A stretch of 64,000 bases of DNA from Macrotis lagotis. Taxonomy: Eukaryota > Chordata > Mammalia > Peramelemorphia > Peramelidae. The notes below the pieces were generated by a model, which did not search any database, was not told the DNA's origin, and saw nothing but the letters and a program-made list of their open reading frames with translations. This document shows, piece by piece, positions 23,291 to 34,130 of this stretch. The stretch is from the NCBI RefSeq assembly GCF_037893015.1, contig NC_133665.1, positions 41,368,537 through 41,432,536 on the forward strand. The letters run 5' to 3'. The number at the start of each line of letters is the position of its first letter. Within the stretch, counting starts at the first letter, position 1. Position numbers and translations under genes: made by a program.

Positions 23291-24839
23291 AATTGCATTC
23301 CATGGCATCATGTAATTCCATAATCCCACCTTAAATATAAACTCCTCTAAGGAGTTTTCTATGATCTGCTAGTCAGAAAAAATTTTTCTTCCATACCTCT
23401 TATACTTTCTTATGTTACTTTGAATATTGTTATTAGAGCTCATCTTTTCTCTTAAGGTATTATACAATGTTCTTATCAAAACATGCTCAAAAGTTCCCCT
23501 TCCCTTTCTTCTCCACTTCTGAGATTCTTATAATCATCTTCTACCTTAAATTAAAAGTTAAAAATATTTTTAAAAAATATACTTATACTTCCTTCCTTTA
23601 GGACAACAACACTGTAGATAGAAATGCAACTGAGAAATGGTAGTGATGTCTAGTTCCATATTGTGTTCATCATGGCAACTATCATAAGATCATTACACAG
23701 TAAGCTATCAATAAAGGTGGAAGAGGGGAAGCAGGGGAGAATACAGGGAGAGAGAAGGAGAAAAGGACATTTCTTGGATAATAAATAATAGATGAAATAG
23801 CCTTCAAAATAATAGATCATATTTCAATGAAGGCAAACACTTTGTCAGAATGTCTTGAGAATGCCACCATTGTTACACTTCATATTTCCAACCTCTTCCT
23901 TTTTCTAGAAGAGTGAAAAAGTAGTTGTTCAACAAGCCATTAAATAATTGCCCTTGTCTTCCAGCTTCTTAGGAGATAGAAACTCTAAAAGTGACAATAT
24001 ATAAAAGAAACAAAGGTTTTACCAAGAGAGTAATTGGAAATCTGGGGTTTGAGGTGGCAAATATCCATTCAATTTGACAACTTCTACCTGGGGGTTGTGA
24101 TCAACTCTAAAAATGCTAAGCTTGGTCTTAGGATATTTCACTGGAATTAGAGTTTCATTGTGGAAAATCTCATTCGGCTCCAACTGCTGACTCATTCCTT
24201 GAGTAGTGTCCAGAAAATTGGTTTCCAAGATTGCACTAGCTCACATGCAGAAAAAAGCTATCAATATGTTCAAATTTTTATCCATGTCAATCTAGTTTCC
24301 TTATTCCTTGATATAATGAGTTATCTAATTATGGTGGCATCTGTTGAGGAAGAATCCAGTTTTCCTCCCTCCTTCAAGAACCATCACAGAAAACTTTATA
24401 TGGTTATCACAGAGATTATGATTTATTAATTAGAATGTAACTTTTAATAGACTCTAGGTATGATTAGCACTTGACTTTCATTATTATTTTATGATCAAAT
24501 AGCCAATGATAAAAGGAGAAAAGCAATAAAATTGAATTCTGAAAGATACTGAAAAGAAATATTAGGCATAGGAGTAAATTTAGTCATTCCAGTTAATACC
24601 TTCCCTTTAGATATTACCTATGTGATAACATAGTATGCAACAATTGATTTTCTGCCATTACAATTTGCCATTAGATATCTACAATCTGACCTTGTTTTTT
24701 TTTACATTTTCTATTTCCCCATTCTATGTTTCTTGGCTATTCTTTGTTCTTGCTAATTTCTCATTTAGGGTCCTGTTCTTTCTATGGGACTTAGTCAATA
24801 TCTACAATAGCTTCCGAATACACAAGATTTAGAATTAGT
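23291..24839. other. Mostly unassigned
   Basis: A stretch at about 23330-23460 is weakly L2/MIR-like ('taaggagttttctatgatct'). Otherwise nothing recognised. The frames at 24019-24228, 24160-24429 and 24635-24832 have no recognisable domain. Confidence 0.4.
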
Positions 24840-25460
24840 CAATCAAGAGACATTAATTAAGCACTTATCTGGTGTGAGATACTGTGTTAATTGAAGATAC
24901 AAAGAAAGCCAAAAATACAATCCCTGCACTTAAGAGGGTCACATTTTAATAGGGAGACAACTTGTAATTAACTGTACATAGAAGATTTATACAGTACAGT
25001 ATTGATGGAAAATAATCTTAGAGGGAAAAGAATGACAGGTAGGAAGTTAAGGTGGATTTGAGCCAAGTTTTAGGAAGCCAGGAAAGTTAAAGTCAGAGCT
25101 AAATAAGCAGAGCATTCCAATTTTGGGGAACAGTCAATGAAAATTCACAGAATCAAAAAAATGGATCGTCTTGTCTAAAGAACAGGAAGTAGAACAATAC
25201 AATTAGATCTGTGTATATGGTAGAAAGGGGCCAGGTTGTGAATAGTTCTAAATGACAAGCAGAGGATTTTATATTTGATGCTGGAAGTACTAGGGAGTCA
25301 CTGGAATTTAAAAAGAAAAAGTGGGACATGTTTGATCTTCATGTTATGGAGATCATATTGGCATCTGAGTGGAGATTAGATTGGAATGAGGAGAGACAGA
25401 CAAAAAGACAAATTAGAAAGTTCTTGCAATTACTCTAGATAAAAGGTGATGGGTTGGATA
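24840..25460 (-). repeat. L2 LINE, antisense
   Basis: 'taattaagcacttatctggt', 'gaagccaggaaagttaaag', 'ggggccaggttgtgaatag', 'gacaagcagaggattttata' and 'gcaattactctagata' follow the antisense L2 3' region in order for about 600 bases. Confidence 0.75.
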
Positions 25461-25488
25461 AGAAGGGTCATTATGTGAGTCAAGAGAA

Positions 25489-25535
<47 letters not shown>

Positions 25536-26139
25536 CATATATGTTATGAACATTAAAATGGCAGACAGGAAATGGGATTTTACCATCTAATGGGGGAAGA
25601 TGAAAACCTAAAGGAAGCTGAAATTCAGAGTGGGATGGGGTAAACTTAATGGGGAAGTATAATGGAGATGTCAGAGAAGTCCTGAGCCAACACAGGTAGA
25701 TGAGAAAAGAGATTTCTTAGCTAAGGTTTCTCTTTAAATGGAGATTTGGAGTTCATGGTTCTCCTCTCTAATCAGAAAAGCAAGAAAATAGTGATGAGGT
25801 GGAGCACCAAGGCTAAGGAGTTCTTACAGCATGTAAGGTGTTAGTTAAGTGTTATTTCAGAATATTTTCTAACTTTATTAATTTTCCTTCAGTCAATTCC
25901 TAGAAATTTCACATTAACTCATTGACCAAAAATTATAACTGTCACATTACTCTTTGCTTTTAAGAATCAAAGACTCAAATTCTATAGTTTATTATACAAT
26001 GATCATTTGCCTTTTCACTTTACATAATTTTTCTTCCTTTTGCTTTTTTGCTTCCCAAAGATATTTCTAACATTGTGAACCTATCTCCTATTTTCAGTGC
26101 TCATATTCAACCACTGACTGCACAGACTGCACACCATGT
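25461..26139. other. Unassigned, with (AT)n
   Basis: An (AT)n microsatellite lies at about 25492-25545. The remainder is not recognised. Confidence 0.5.
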
Positions 26140-26430
26140 TTAGAAAGCACTTCATCCTCATTTTTAGCTATTAGAATCCTTAGCTTCCTTCAAAGCACAA
26201 CTCAGGAGCCACTCCTACATGATACCTCTCCTGATTCACTCCAATTCTTACGGTTCTTGACTTCCTCAACTTCTTACTATTTACTTACACTATTTGTATA
26301 TGTGTTGTGCCCCTCCAATGCAATGAAACTCTTTAAAATGGGGGTTGTTTCATTTCTGCCCGTGTATCCTCAGCATTTGGCACAATAATTTTAACCTCAT
26401 AGATGCTGAATTAATTTGCACCAAACTGAA
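26140..26430 (+). repeat. L2 LINE 3' end
   Basis: 'agaatccttagcttccttca', 'cagccactcc'-like block then 'tacatgatacctctcctgat', 'ctcagcatttggcacaataa' and 'agatgctgaattaa' follow the L2 3' end. Confidence 0.75.
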
Positions 26431-26869
26431 TTGACTTAATATAGAACAAATTCCCACTAGACAATGATAACTCACATATACATACAATTTTAAGTTTTAT
26501 AAACCAGTTTTCTCATAAGAATCTAAGAGGTAGGAAGGGCAGATTTTTAGTTTTACCCAATTTGCAGATTGGGAAACTGAATCCAGATGGGTTAATGGGT
26601 TAATTTATCTGTCTTATGCAGATGAAATGAATGGTCACTGAAAACAGATCATCTAACAATCCAGGGAAGATTTAGAAAGAAAGAAATGGAAGGAGTTCTG
26701 TATTGCCCTGACTATGGCAGGTAAGTGGGTGGGTGACACTTTGAGTTAGTCCATTAGTACATATATCTGGGACATGCACTGCATGAGTAATATAAATTCT
26801 ATCTATAGGCAGAATAGATAGTTAATTCAATGCTAAGTCTTTTGATTTCAGATCTCGATTTTGCCTATT

Positions 26870-27301
26870 GGGAATAATTAACTTGAGGATCCATGAAGTT
26901 GTTGATAACTATATTTTAATATATATTGATTTCCTTTTAATCCTATGCATTTTATTTTTTAGGGCTCCTTGCTATTGTAGTGGATAGAGAATTGATCTAG
27001 GAGTCTGGGAATTTGAACTTTGTGGAGTTCAAATCTGGCTTCATATACTTACTAGCTATGAGACATTAGGCAAGTTACTTCACCCTATTTACCTTAGTTT
27101 TCTCATCTGTAAAATGAGTTGGAAAAAGAAATGGTAAACTTTTCTTTCTTGCCAAGAAAATACTAAATGTGATCAAAAGAATTGGATTCAACTGAACAAT
27201 ATTTTATTTTATGCATTTAAAATATGATTTTGAGAAGGGCTCCATAGACTTTACTAGGCTGTCAAAGGCATCCAAGACAAAAAAAGGTTAAAGTCTATTG
27301 C
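26870..27301 (-). mobile_element. hAT-like miniature element split by a CORE-SINE
   Basis: Left part 26870-26962 ('aattaacttgaggatccatg', 'cttttaatcctatgcatttt') and right part from about 27200 ('ttttatgcatttaaaatatg', 'ggctccatagactttac', 'aggctgtcaaaggcatcc', 'aaaaaaaggttaa'). Together they form one element of roughly 190 bases with short inverted ends (ttaac.../...ggttaa). Other copies lie at 50768-50850 and 61018-61192. I recognise it as an abundant miniature DNA repeat of hAT type but cannot name it. Confidence 0.65.
26963..27200 (+). mobile_element. CORE-SINE with RTE-like tail
   Basis: Head 'tattgtagtggatagagaat', 'tggagttcaaatctggctt', core 'ttctcatctgtaaaatgagt', tail 'aaatggtaaactttt...ttgccaagaaaat'. 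The tail type 'aatggggtcatgaaaag' (best seen at 59590) resembles the end of RTE/BovB elements, so mobilisation by an RTE LINE is an inference. It is inserted in the hAT-like element. Confidence 0.8.
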
Positions 27302-27780
27302 TTTGTGCACTACTACTTTTCTAAATTTTGGTGATTGTGGTTTTTCATATGGCTGTATATTAAAATGTTTCCCTCTGTCAGTGATCCAAACTAGGAAAAA
27401 AATTCCCTATTCCAAGGATAGCACAAAGAAATTCATTATTTGTATGCCCATGGTAGAAAATGAAGTACCTCATGTGCCTTTATTGAAGTGATCATATTTA
27501 TTTCATTGTGTTTTTGTTTGCAAATGACTAATTCATCACACTTTTAAATAAACATATGTGATACATTTAATTCAGCATTTTCATGTATGAGTAAATAAAG
27601 ACAGAAATAAACACTACTACATTTGTTGCAAAATGCCCACATACAGAGTGATGCAAATTATATATGTGGCTCTATCAATGAATATCTGTTGTTGGTATTG
27701 TATAATAATGATGGCCTTTACTCCCACTAATGTTAACTTAGGTTTTCAATGTATCCTTTTTCTGCTTCTTTACCTGTCAT
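27302..27780. other. No recognised feature
   Basis: AT-rich; the 62-codon frame at 27303-27491 has no recognisable domain. Confidence 0.5.
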
Positions 27781-28610
27781 ATTTTTAATTTTATGATTAT
27801 TTAATTTTAACATATTTTCTTTTTTACATTTTGAGTTCCAGATTCTCTCCCTCTCTCCTACCCCTCCCCTACTCACTGATAAGGCACACAATATATCAAT
27901 TATACATGTAAAATCATGCAAAGCATATTTCTATATTAGTTATATCACAAAAAAGAAAGAATGAGAAAATTATATCTCAATCTGCATGTAGAGTTCATCA
28001 ATTCTTTCTCTCTCTGGATAGCATTTTTTCCCATCATGAATCCTTTGGAATTGTATTGCATCACATTAAAGTTTGTCATCTTTGCAACATTGCTTTTACT
28101 GTACACAATGATCTCCTAATTCTCCTCACTTCATATTTATCTTGCTATGTTTTTTCCCTGAAATTACAGATTTCATCATTTTTTTTAATTTTATTTTTTT
28201 AAGCAGGGCAATGGGATTAAGTGACTTGCCCAAGGTCTCAAAGCTAAGTAGGTATTAAGTGTCTGAGGTCAGGTGTGAACTCAGGTCCTTCTGACTCCAG
28301 GGCTGGTGCTCTATCCACTAAATCACATAGCTGACCCTTTGTCTTTTTTTTATAGCCTCCATCATAATCTTATATCACAGCTTGTTTGGCCATTCCCCAA
28401 CTGATGTGCATTCCTTCAATCTCTAATTCTTTGCTACCACCAAAAGAGATGATATAAATATTTTTGTACATATAGGATCTTTTCCTTCTTTAATTTCTCT
28501 GGGATACAGATTTAGTGATGGTATTGTTGAATAAAAGTTGTATAACCCTCTGGACATAGTTACAGGTTGCCCTCCAGAATGAATGAATGAACTAGTTCAC
28601 TAATCCAACA
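27781..28610 (-). mobile_element. L1 3' end, antisense, carrying a SINE
   Basis: Antisense L1 3'UTR ('tttgagttccagattctctc', 'catgcaaagcatatttcta', 'ttctttctctctctggatag', 'ccattccccaactgatg'), reaching the last part of ORF2 at 28560-28610 ('gccctccagaatg'). A SINE interrupts it at 28165-28340. It is the 3' portion of a minus-strand L1 whose 5' portion appears at 28760-30085. Confidence 0.8.
28165..28340 (-). mobile_element. Short tRNA-derived SINE inside an L1
   Basis: Antisense body: poly-T, 'gggcaatgggattaagtgac', 'gtgtgaactcaggtcc', 'gctctatccactaaatcac'. The TSD is unclear because both flanks are T-rich. Confidence 0.85.
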
Positions 28611-28760
28611 GAAAGTGGAATGAAATGAAAGAGTCCATCAATCACCTCCTGAGTTCTCAAAATGAAAACTCCCAAGCATATTATAGCCAAATTCCAGAGC
28701 TCATAGATCAAGGAGAAAATAACTGCAAGCAGCCAGAAACAACAATGTAATTCATGTCAC
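28611..28760 (+). repeat. L1 ORF1 block in flipped orientation
   Basis: On the + strand this reads the ORF1 stretch 'agtccatcaatcacctcctg', 'tattatagccaaattcc', 'aaggagaaaataactgcaag', 'cagccagaaacaac'. Its neighbours on both sides are L1 on the minus strand. In ORF1 order it continues directly from where the antisense 5' half stops (28760), so about 150 bases appear inverted in place. Confidence 0.8.
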
Positions 28761-30085
28761 TTGATAATGTCTTGAAATATGATGACTAGGCTCTTTTTAA
28801 TTATATTTTTAAGTAATGCAATAATTCATAAATTATCTCTCCTTGATCTATTTTCCAGTTCAATTGTTTTTCCACAAAATATTTCAAATTTTCTTCCATT
28901 ATTTCACTTTTTAACTGTTGTTATATAATTAATTGGAGTCTCATAAGTCTGACCAATTCTGCTTTTTAAGGAACTCTTTTCTTTAATTGATTTGTACTAG
29001 GCCAATTCTATTTTTTAGTTGGAGTTTTCTTCAGTACTTCTGGTACTTCTTTCCCCAAATTATTAAGTCTTTTTTCCTCATAATTTTCTTTTTCCATTTT
29101 GATTTCTTTTTCCAAATTTTTTCTACCACTACTACCTCTGTTTTTTTTAATACTTCTAGGAATTATTGTTGGCCTTGGTTCCAATAGGTATTTTAATTTG
29201 GCACATTTTTATAGCTGCTTTGACATTATTTTCTTTTAAGTTTATAACTTGGGTCTTGCCACCATAGTAATTTTTTATGGTTAAGTTCTTTGTTGTTACT
29301 GTTATTGTTGCTAACTCATTTTTCAGGCCTATTTCTTGACATTGAACTTTATGTTAAAATTCAGCTCTGCTTACCTGGGATAGGGATTGTACTAAACTTC
29401 AGACCTTTTTATGCTGTTGTTTTCAGAGTTAGTTGTGGAGTCTACAAGTTTTTTAGTGCTTCCAAGTTGGCATTATACTGAGAGAAATATGGTCATTACT
29501 CTCCTGGTCTGCACTTCAGGACATTACCCAGGAAGGGCCTTCATTCCCCCACAGAAATATAACCAGGTCTCCTGCTCTCCAATTATAAGAAACAATGAGC
29601 TTAATGATTATGAAGAAAGGGAAAATTTATATAAGCAGATATAAAGTGAAACAAACAGAACTAAGAAAGAATAATGAGGAAGAATCAATGTAAATGGAAA
29701 GAATACCCACAACTATTCTTGGATCTAGCACTGTTACCACAGCCTCATGATCAATCACGTTTTCCTCTGTGTTCTGGAATTGCATCCCAGAACTGCTTAT
29801 GGCCAATAGTGTTGCCAATTAACTCTAGTTGCAAACAGTACCAGCAAAAGACCCTCTGTAATTTCTTTCTGACCAGCTATCCAACCCTCTTACTATCTCT
29901 CAGAGCTCTCATTTATAGCTCCTAAACAGACCTCACAAGTTGTCTTAGCCTGGAAAGTGTCTCCCTCTAAACTTTTAATGGCTTTACTATACCGAAATTT
30001 GATTTGAGGCATTATTTTAAAGTTATTTGGAGTAGAATGTTGGGAGAATATGAGTCTTGGCCACTACTCTGTCATCTTGGCTTTT
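28761..30085 (-). mobile_element. L1 5' half (5'UTR and ORF1 start), antisense
   Basis: Reverse-complement reading starts at about 30085 with 'gccaagatgacagagtag', the L1 5' end, runs through the 5'UTR, and enters ORF1. The relic includes MEENLKYF and a degraded ELENRSRRDNL-type block near 28850. A piece at about 29583-29735 resembles a LINE 3' end ('aatgagcttaatgattatga', 'gaagaatcaatgtaaatgg') and may be a further insertion. No ORF2 body is present between this half and the 3' end at 27781-28610. Confidence 0.7.
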
Positions 30086-30089
30086 GTAC

Positions 30090-30470
30090 TACTTATCCTC
30101 ACAATAGTTGGTCAGAAATTTTCTCCTTGGGTCAAGTTCAAATTGCTAAGCCTGTTTTTCTTTGGAAAATAGAGCCCCAGTGAATAGCTGCAACATGCTG
30201 ATGAAAACCAGACAGCAGTTTTTGGCTCTCAGTTAAAGTTAAGAATTAGAGATAGGTATAGAGAAGCATATTTGCCATTCAGAATGAAGAAAATATGTTG
30301 CTAGTGACCGATATGGTGCAAATTCAAAAATGCTTGTATTTCTATGGCTCCAGAGTCATATAAATGTAGAAACTCATCCCAGAGGGGTTCGCATTGTTTT
30401 ACTTTTTAATCTTGTCTAACTTCAGGGAATATGGTGTGATTTGGTAACACAAGTCAAAACATCTTTGAGA
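30090..30470. other. No recognised feature
   Basis: Nothing assigned. Confidence 0.5.
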
Positions 30471-30655
30471 TTTCAATTCACACCCAATGAATGGTTATGT
30501 CAAGGGATAAATTGAGACAATGTTGGAGGGATTGTGGATAAACAGAAATACGCGTTATTGTAGTGAGAGCTCTGAATTGATATTTTGGAAAGTGATTTGA
30601 AATTATTTCAAAAAGTGACTAAAATGTCATATTGTTTGACACAAGATTGATGGAT

Positions 30656-31212
30656 GTTTGTTCTTCATTCTAGAAGACCATTACATCAGAGATGTGATGC
30701 CATAAAAAGCATGTGAATTGGATTTGAGTGAGGGAGTGCTGTGCTAAGTTACCAGTCTCACTTTCTCCTCCAGAGTGATCTGGTTCAGTGGTCAGATATG
30801 AATCAGGATGACTGGAGATGGCCCTGGATGCGAGGCAATTAGGGGGCAAGTAACTTGCCTTATGGTCAATCACAAGTATTCCTCTGTTTTCTGGCATTGC
30901 ATCCCAGAACTGCTTATGGCCAATAGTTTTGCCGATTAACTCTAGCTGCAAACAGCACCAGAAAAAGGCCCCTTGTAATTTCTTTCTGACCAGCTATCCT
31001 ACGCTATTACTATCTCTCAGAGCTCTCAGAGTTATAGCTCCTAAACAGACCTCACAAATTGTCTTAGCCTGGAAAGTGTCTCCCTCTAAACTTTCAATGA
31101 CTTTAGTACACCAAGGTCATATAAGTGTTAAGTGACTGAGGCTGGATTCAAACTCTTGTACTCTTGACTCTAAGATAAGCGCACTATCCACTGTACCACC
31201 TAGCTGCCCTGA
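30656..31212 (-). mobile_element. Mar-1-type CORE-SINE, antisense, with an internal foreign block
   Basis: The SINE body is at 30660-30865 ('atgtgatgccataaaaagca', 'gactggagatggccctggat'). Its head is at 31117-31212 ('aaggtcatataagtgttaag', 'ggattcaaactcttgt', 'ccacctagctgccc'). Between them lies a 255-base block that is not SINE. Flanks 'tgacacaagattgatggat' (left) and 'tgacacataagagattagat' (right) are similar, read as an eroded TSD of the SINE. Confidence 0.75.
30866..31116 (-). repeat. Copy of an L1 5'UTR piece inside a SINE
   Basis: Nearly matches 29747-29990 of the neighbouring antisense L1 5'UTR in the same orientation: 'gcatcccagaactgcttatg', 'tttctttctgaccagctat', 'tagctcctaaacagacctca', 'ttagcctggaaagtgtctcc'. 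Similarity is about 88% by eye over 250 bases. It has no poly-A and no visible TSD, and begins and ends inside the SINE. Confidence 0.85.
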
Positions 31213-31729
31213 CACATAAGAGATTAGATAGATAATGAAGGAAGTCATTGAAAAAAAGAAAGGTTTCAAATTCACCAAATTTTCACATCAGTTCTTCTTG
31301 TAGGAGCAAATAACTGGAAATAAACATTACTGTCCATTGATTGGGGAATGGATAAACAAATTGTGACATATGTATAAGAAATAATGAGCTTGAAGACTAC
31401 GAAGAAACATGGAAAGATTTACATAAGCCGATGTAAACTCAAATAAAAAGAATTAAGAAAAGAATAATGGGGAAGAATCAATATAAATGGAAAGAATAGC
31501 CACCACAAAAGTACAAATCAATGCTCTAAAATTATAAAGAACAAGCCTGCTCTAAAATAAAAGTAAGAAAAGATACCACCCTGGTCCTTTGCAGAAGTTA
31601 GAATCTTTAAGTTTGGATCCCTGCACATAACATCAGATCTTTTTGAGATCTTTTGCATTCTTAAAACCTTTTTTTCTGTCCTCTTTTTCTTTCCTTTAAA
31701 AAACTTGTTTAAAAAAGTGCTTTTAGTGA

Positions 31730-31922
31730 GAAATAAGGGAGAAATCAGGGGTGGCTAGGTGGTGCAGTGGATAAGGCACCGCCCCTGGAGTCAGGAGTAC
31801 CTGGGTTCAAATCCAGTCTAAGACACTTAATAATTACCTAGCTGTGTGGCCTTGGGCAAGCCACTTAACCCCATTTGCCTTACAAAAATACCTAAAAAAA
31901 AAAAAGAAATAAGAGAGAAATC
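31730..31922 (+). mobile_element. Short tRNA-derived SINE with 17-base TSD
   Basis: Body 31747-31905: 'gtggctaggtggtgcagtgg', 'gttcaaatccagtctaagac', 'catttgccttaca', then poly-A. Flanks 'gaaataagggagaaatc' (31730-31746) and 'gaaataagagagaaatc' (31906-31922) differ at one base. It is among the youngest insertions here. Confidence 0.95.
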
Positions 31923-33271
31923 TTGGCTATGCAAAAATCCAAAGATATTATTAAAAACTATAAGAATGGGTGGAGCCAAGATGATGACATAAAGGCAGGA
32001 TTTCCCAGAGGCTTACTTCCATGAAACTCCAAAGGCCTTAAAATTATAACTCTAACTAAATTTTGGAGAGGCAGAACCCATAGAAAGATCCAGTGAGGCA
32101 ATTCTCCAACCCAAGGTAACTTGAACAATCCATAGGAAGGCTGTGTTCCACTGGGTCAGTGGGAGTAGTAGCTCAGTCAGGATCATGCCCCACCTTCCAG
32201 GAACAGCCCTCAGGGCACCTGGGTCATTGGGGGTACCTGAACTCCTAGCAGCAGCAACCCTGCCCAGAAAATAGAAGCAAGCCTGTGGAGCTATCCAGTA
32301 AGGAGACACATAGCAGCTGCTTCCAGAGTGCTCAGGCCATGGAAGGTAAGGAAGTAGGGGGAGACTATCAAGGTCTCTTTACTGTTCCTGGGACAGGACC
32401 CTGGTGTTCTGTCCATATACAGACCCTGGTCACACTCTGGTCCCCATACTGCTAGAGTGGAGCAGGGACCCGCCTCACAGCTCCAGGGTAGAGGGATATG
32501 CTTGTGGTCAACCACAGACCAGAGCACAGGTCAGGAGAGCCGTCAGAGCCTCTCATAACACAGTGAAGGAACTGAAGTCTTTGCTGTGGGGGGGTTTCCC
32601 CAATAACACTTAAATGCTTGGGAAGCACCTCAAAACTAGGGAATAGTCTGGGGAGATGAGCAAACAGAAAAAAAAGAACCTGACTATAGATAATGACTTT
32701 AATACCATCGAAGACCAAAACAAACACTCAGAAAATGCAAAGTCCAAGTTTCCTTATCCAAAGCCTCCAATAAAAATAGGAATTGGGTTTATGCTGGGAA
32801 GAACTCCAAAAAGATTTTGAAAATCTAGCAAGAGATGTAGAGTAAAAATTGGAAAGAGAAATGAGAACAATGCAGGAAAATCATGATAACCAACTCATCA
32901 GATAGGTCAAAGAGATACAAAAAAAGTACCAAAGAAAATAACATTTTAAAAACCAGTTTAGATCAAAGAGGAAAAGCAGTCCAAAAAGTTAATGAAGGTC
33001 AGAATGGTTTTAAAAAGTAGAATTGGCCAGAAGGAAAAGGAGATAAGAAAGCTCTCTGAAGAAAACAACTTCAAATGTAGAATGGAGTTAAAGAAAGCTG
33101 ATGACTTTGCAAAGAATCAAGAAACAATAAAACAAAACCAAAAGAACAAAAACCTTGAAGAAAACATGAAACACTGTATTTCCCCATGTATAATATGCAC
33201 CCTTTTCTTGAAAAATTTGGGGTCTAAAGACTGGGAACATCTTTTGCAGTGGTTGTAGATTTTTTTACTTG

Positions 33272-33612
33272 TATATCATGCTTTTTTTAAATTTTTTTAT
33301 TTTTTTATTTTAATTAAAGATTTTATTTCTTTTGAGTTTTACAATTTTCCCCAATTTTACTTCCCTCCCCACCCCCACAGAAAGTAATTTGTCAGTCTTT
33401 ACATTGTTTCCATGTTGTACATTGATCCAAATTGAGTGTGATGAGAGAGAAATCATATCCTTAAGGAAGAAGCATAAAGTATAAGAGATAACAAGATTAG
33501 ACAATAAGATATCAGTTTTTTCCTAAATTAAAGGGAATAGTCCTTGAACTTTGTTCAAACTCCACGGTTCTTTAAATGGACACAGATGATATTCTCTATA
33601 TCCTGCTTTTTT
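33272..33612 (-). mobile_element. L1 3' end, antisense, inside the pogo element, with 16-base TSD
   Basis: Body 33288-33596: T/A-rich start, 'attttatttcttttgagttt', 'tccatgttgtacattgatcc', 'gagagaaatcatatcctta', 'ttgttcaaactccacggttc'. Flanks 'tatatcatgctttttt' (33272-33287) and 'tatatcctgctttttt' (33597-33612) differ at one base. This is the third level of nesting. Confidence 0.93.
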
Positions 33613-33678
33613 GCACTTGTTGTCTTTGTGCTCATTTGTTACCAGTATATTAGGTTACATTTTGCCACATTCTACCCA

Positions 33679-34130
33679 ATGGCTCAGAAAAGATTTTTAA
33701 ACAGTGCTGAATTCAAGCTCAAAGTGATCCAGTTTGCAAAAGTGAATGGAAATTGTGTTGCTGAATGTCAATTTGGTCTTCCTCCAACTGAGAAAATCAC
33801 CTGAGATTGGTTACAGGAAGAAGAAACCTTACTGAAAATTCCAAAACAGAAGAAGGCCAAGAGAGCCAAGGCAGCCAAATGGCCTGAGTTAAATAGGGAA
33901 CTGAAGAAATGAATTGAAGAGCAAAGGGCAAGTAGAATTCCTGTGTACACAGATGATTCAGCAGGAGGCCAGAAGAATTGCTGATGAAAAAGAAGTATCA
34001 TTTTCAAAGGAGGATACAATTGATGCTTCAGGTTCATGAAACAGATTGGACTAGGCATGCATCCATACATCAGACTCGTCCAGGGAGGGACAACCACAGA
34101 ACAGAGTACAAGTAGAGGAACAGTCAGAGC
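33679..34130 (+). pseudogene. pogo-like transposase, N-terminal relic
   Basis: Starts MAQKRFLNSAEFKLKVIQF at 33679. The first helix-turn-helix block (AEFKLKVIQFAKVNGN...PPTEKIT) is of the Brinker/pogo type. A basic linker follows (LLKIPKQKKAKRAK), then a CENP-B-like second block starting KWPELNRELKK, and in other frames TQMIQQEARRIA and CFRFMKQIGLGM. A stop after EKIT, another after ELKK and a frameshift near 33945 inactivate it. The DDE catalytic domain is absent because the element runs straight into its right end. Confidence 0.8.

Larger units (their letters stand above)
30470..31560 (+). mobile_element. LINE (L1-type) 3' end, split by a SINE
   Basis: Left half 30470-30655 ('ggagggattgtggataaaca', 'gagctctgaattgata'). 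Right half from about 31213 ('ggaagtcattgaaaaaaaga', 'cattgattggggaatggata', 'aacatggaaagatttacata', 'aatataaatggaaagaa'). They read as consecutive parts of the same LINE 3' region. Confidence 0.7.

Noticed and set aside
33544..33804. 86-codon frame as one protein with a membrane-like start
   Set aside because: The first 45 codons come from the antisense L1 insertion and its flank; only the part from 33679 is transposase relic.
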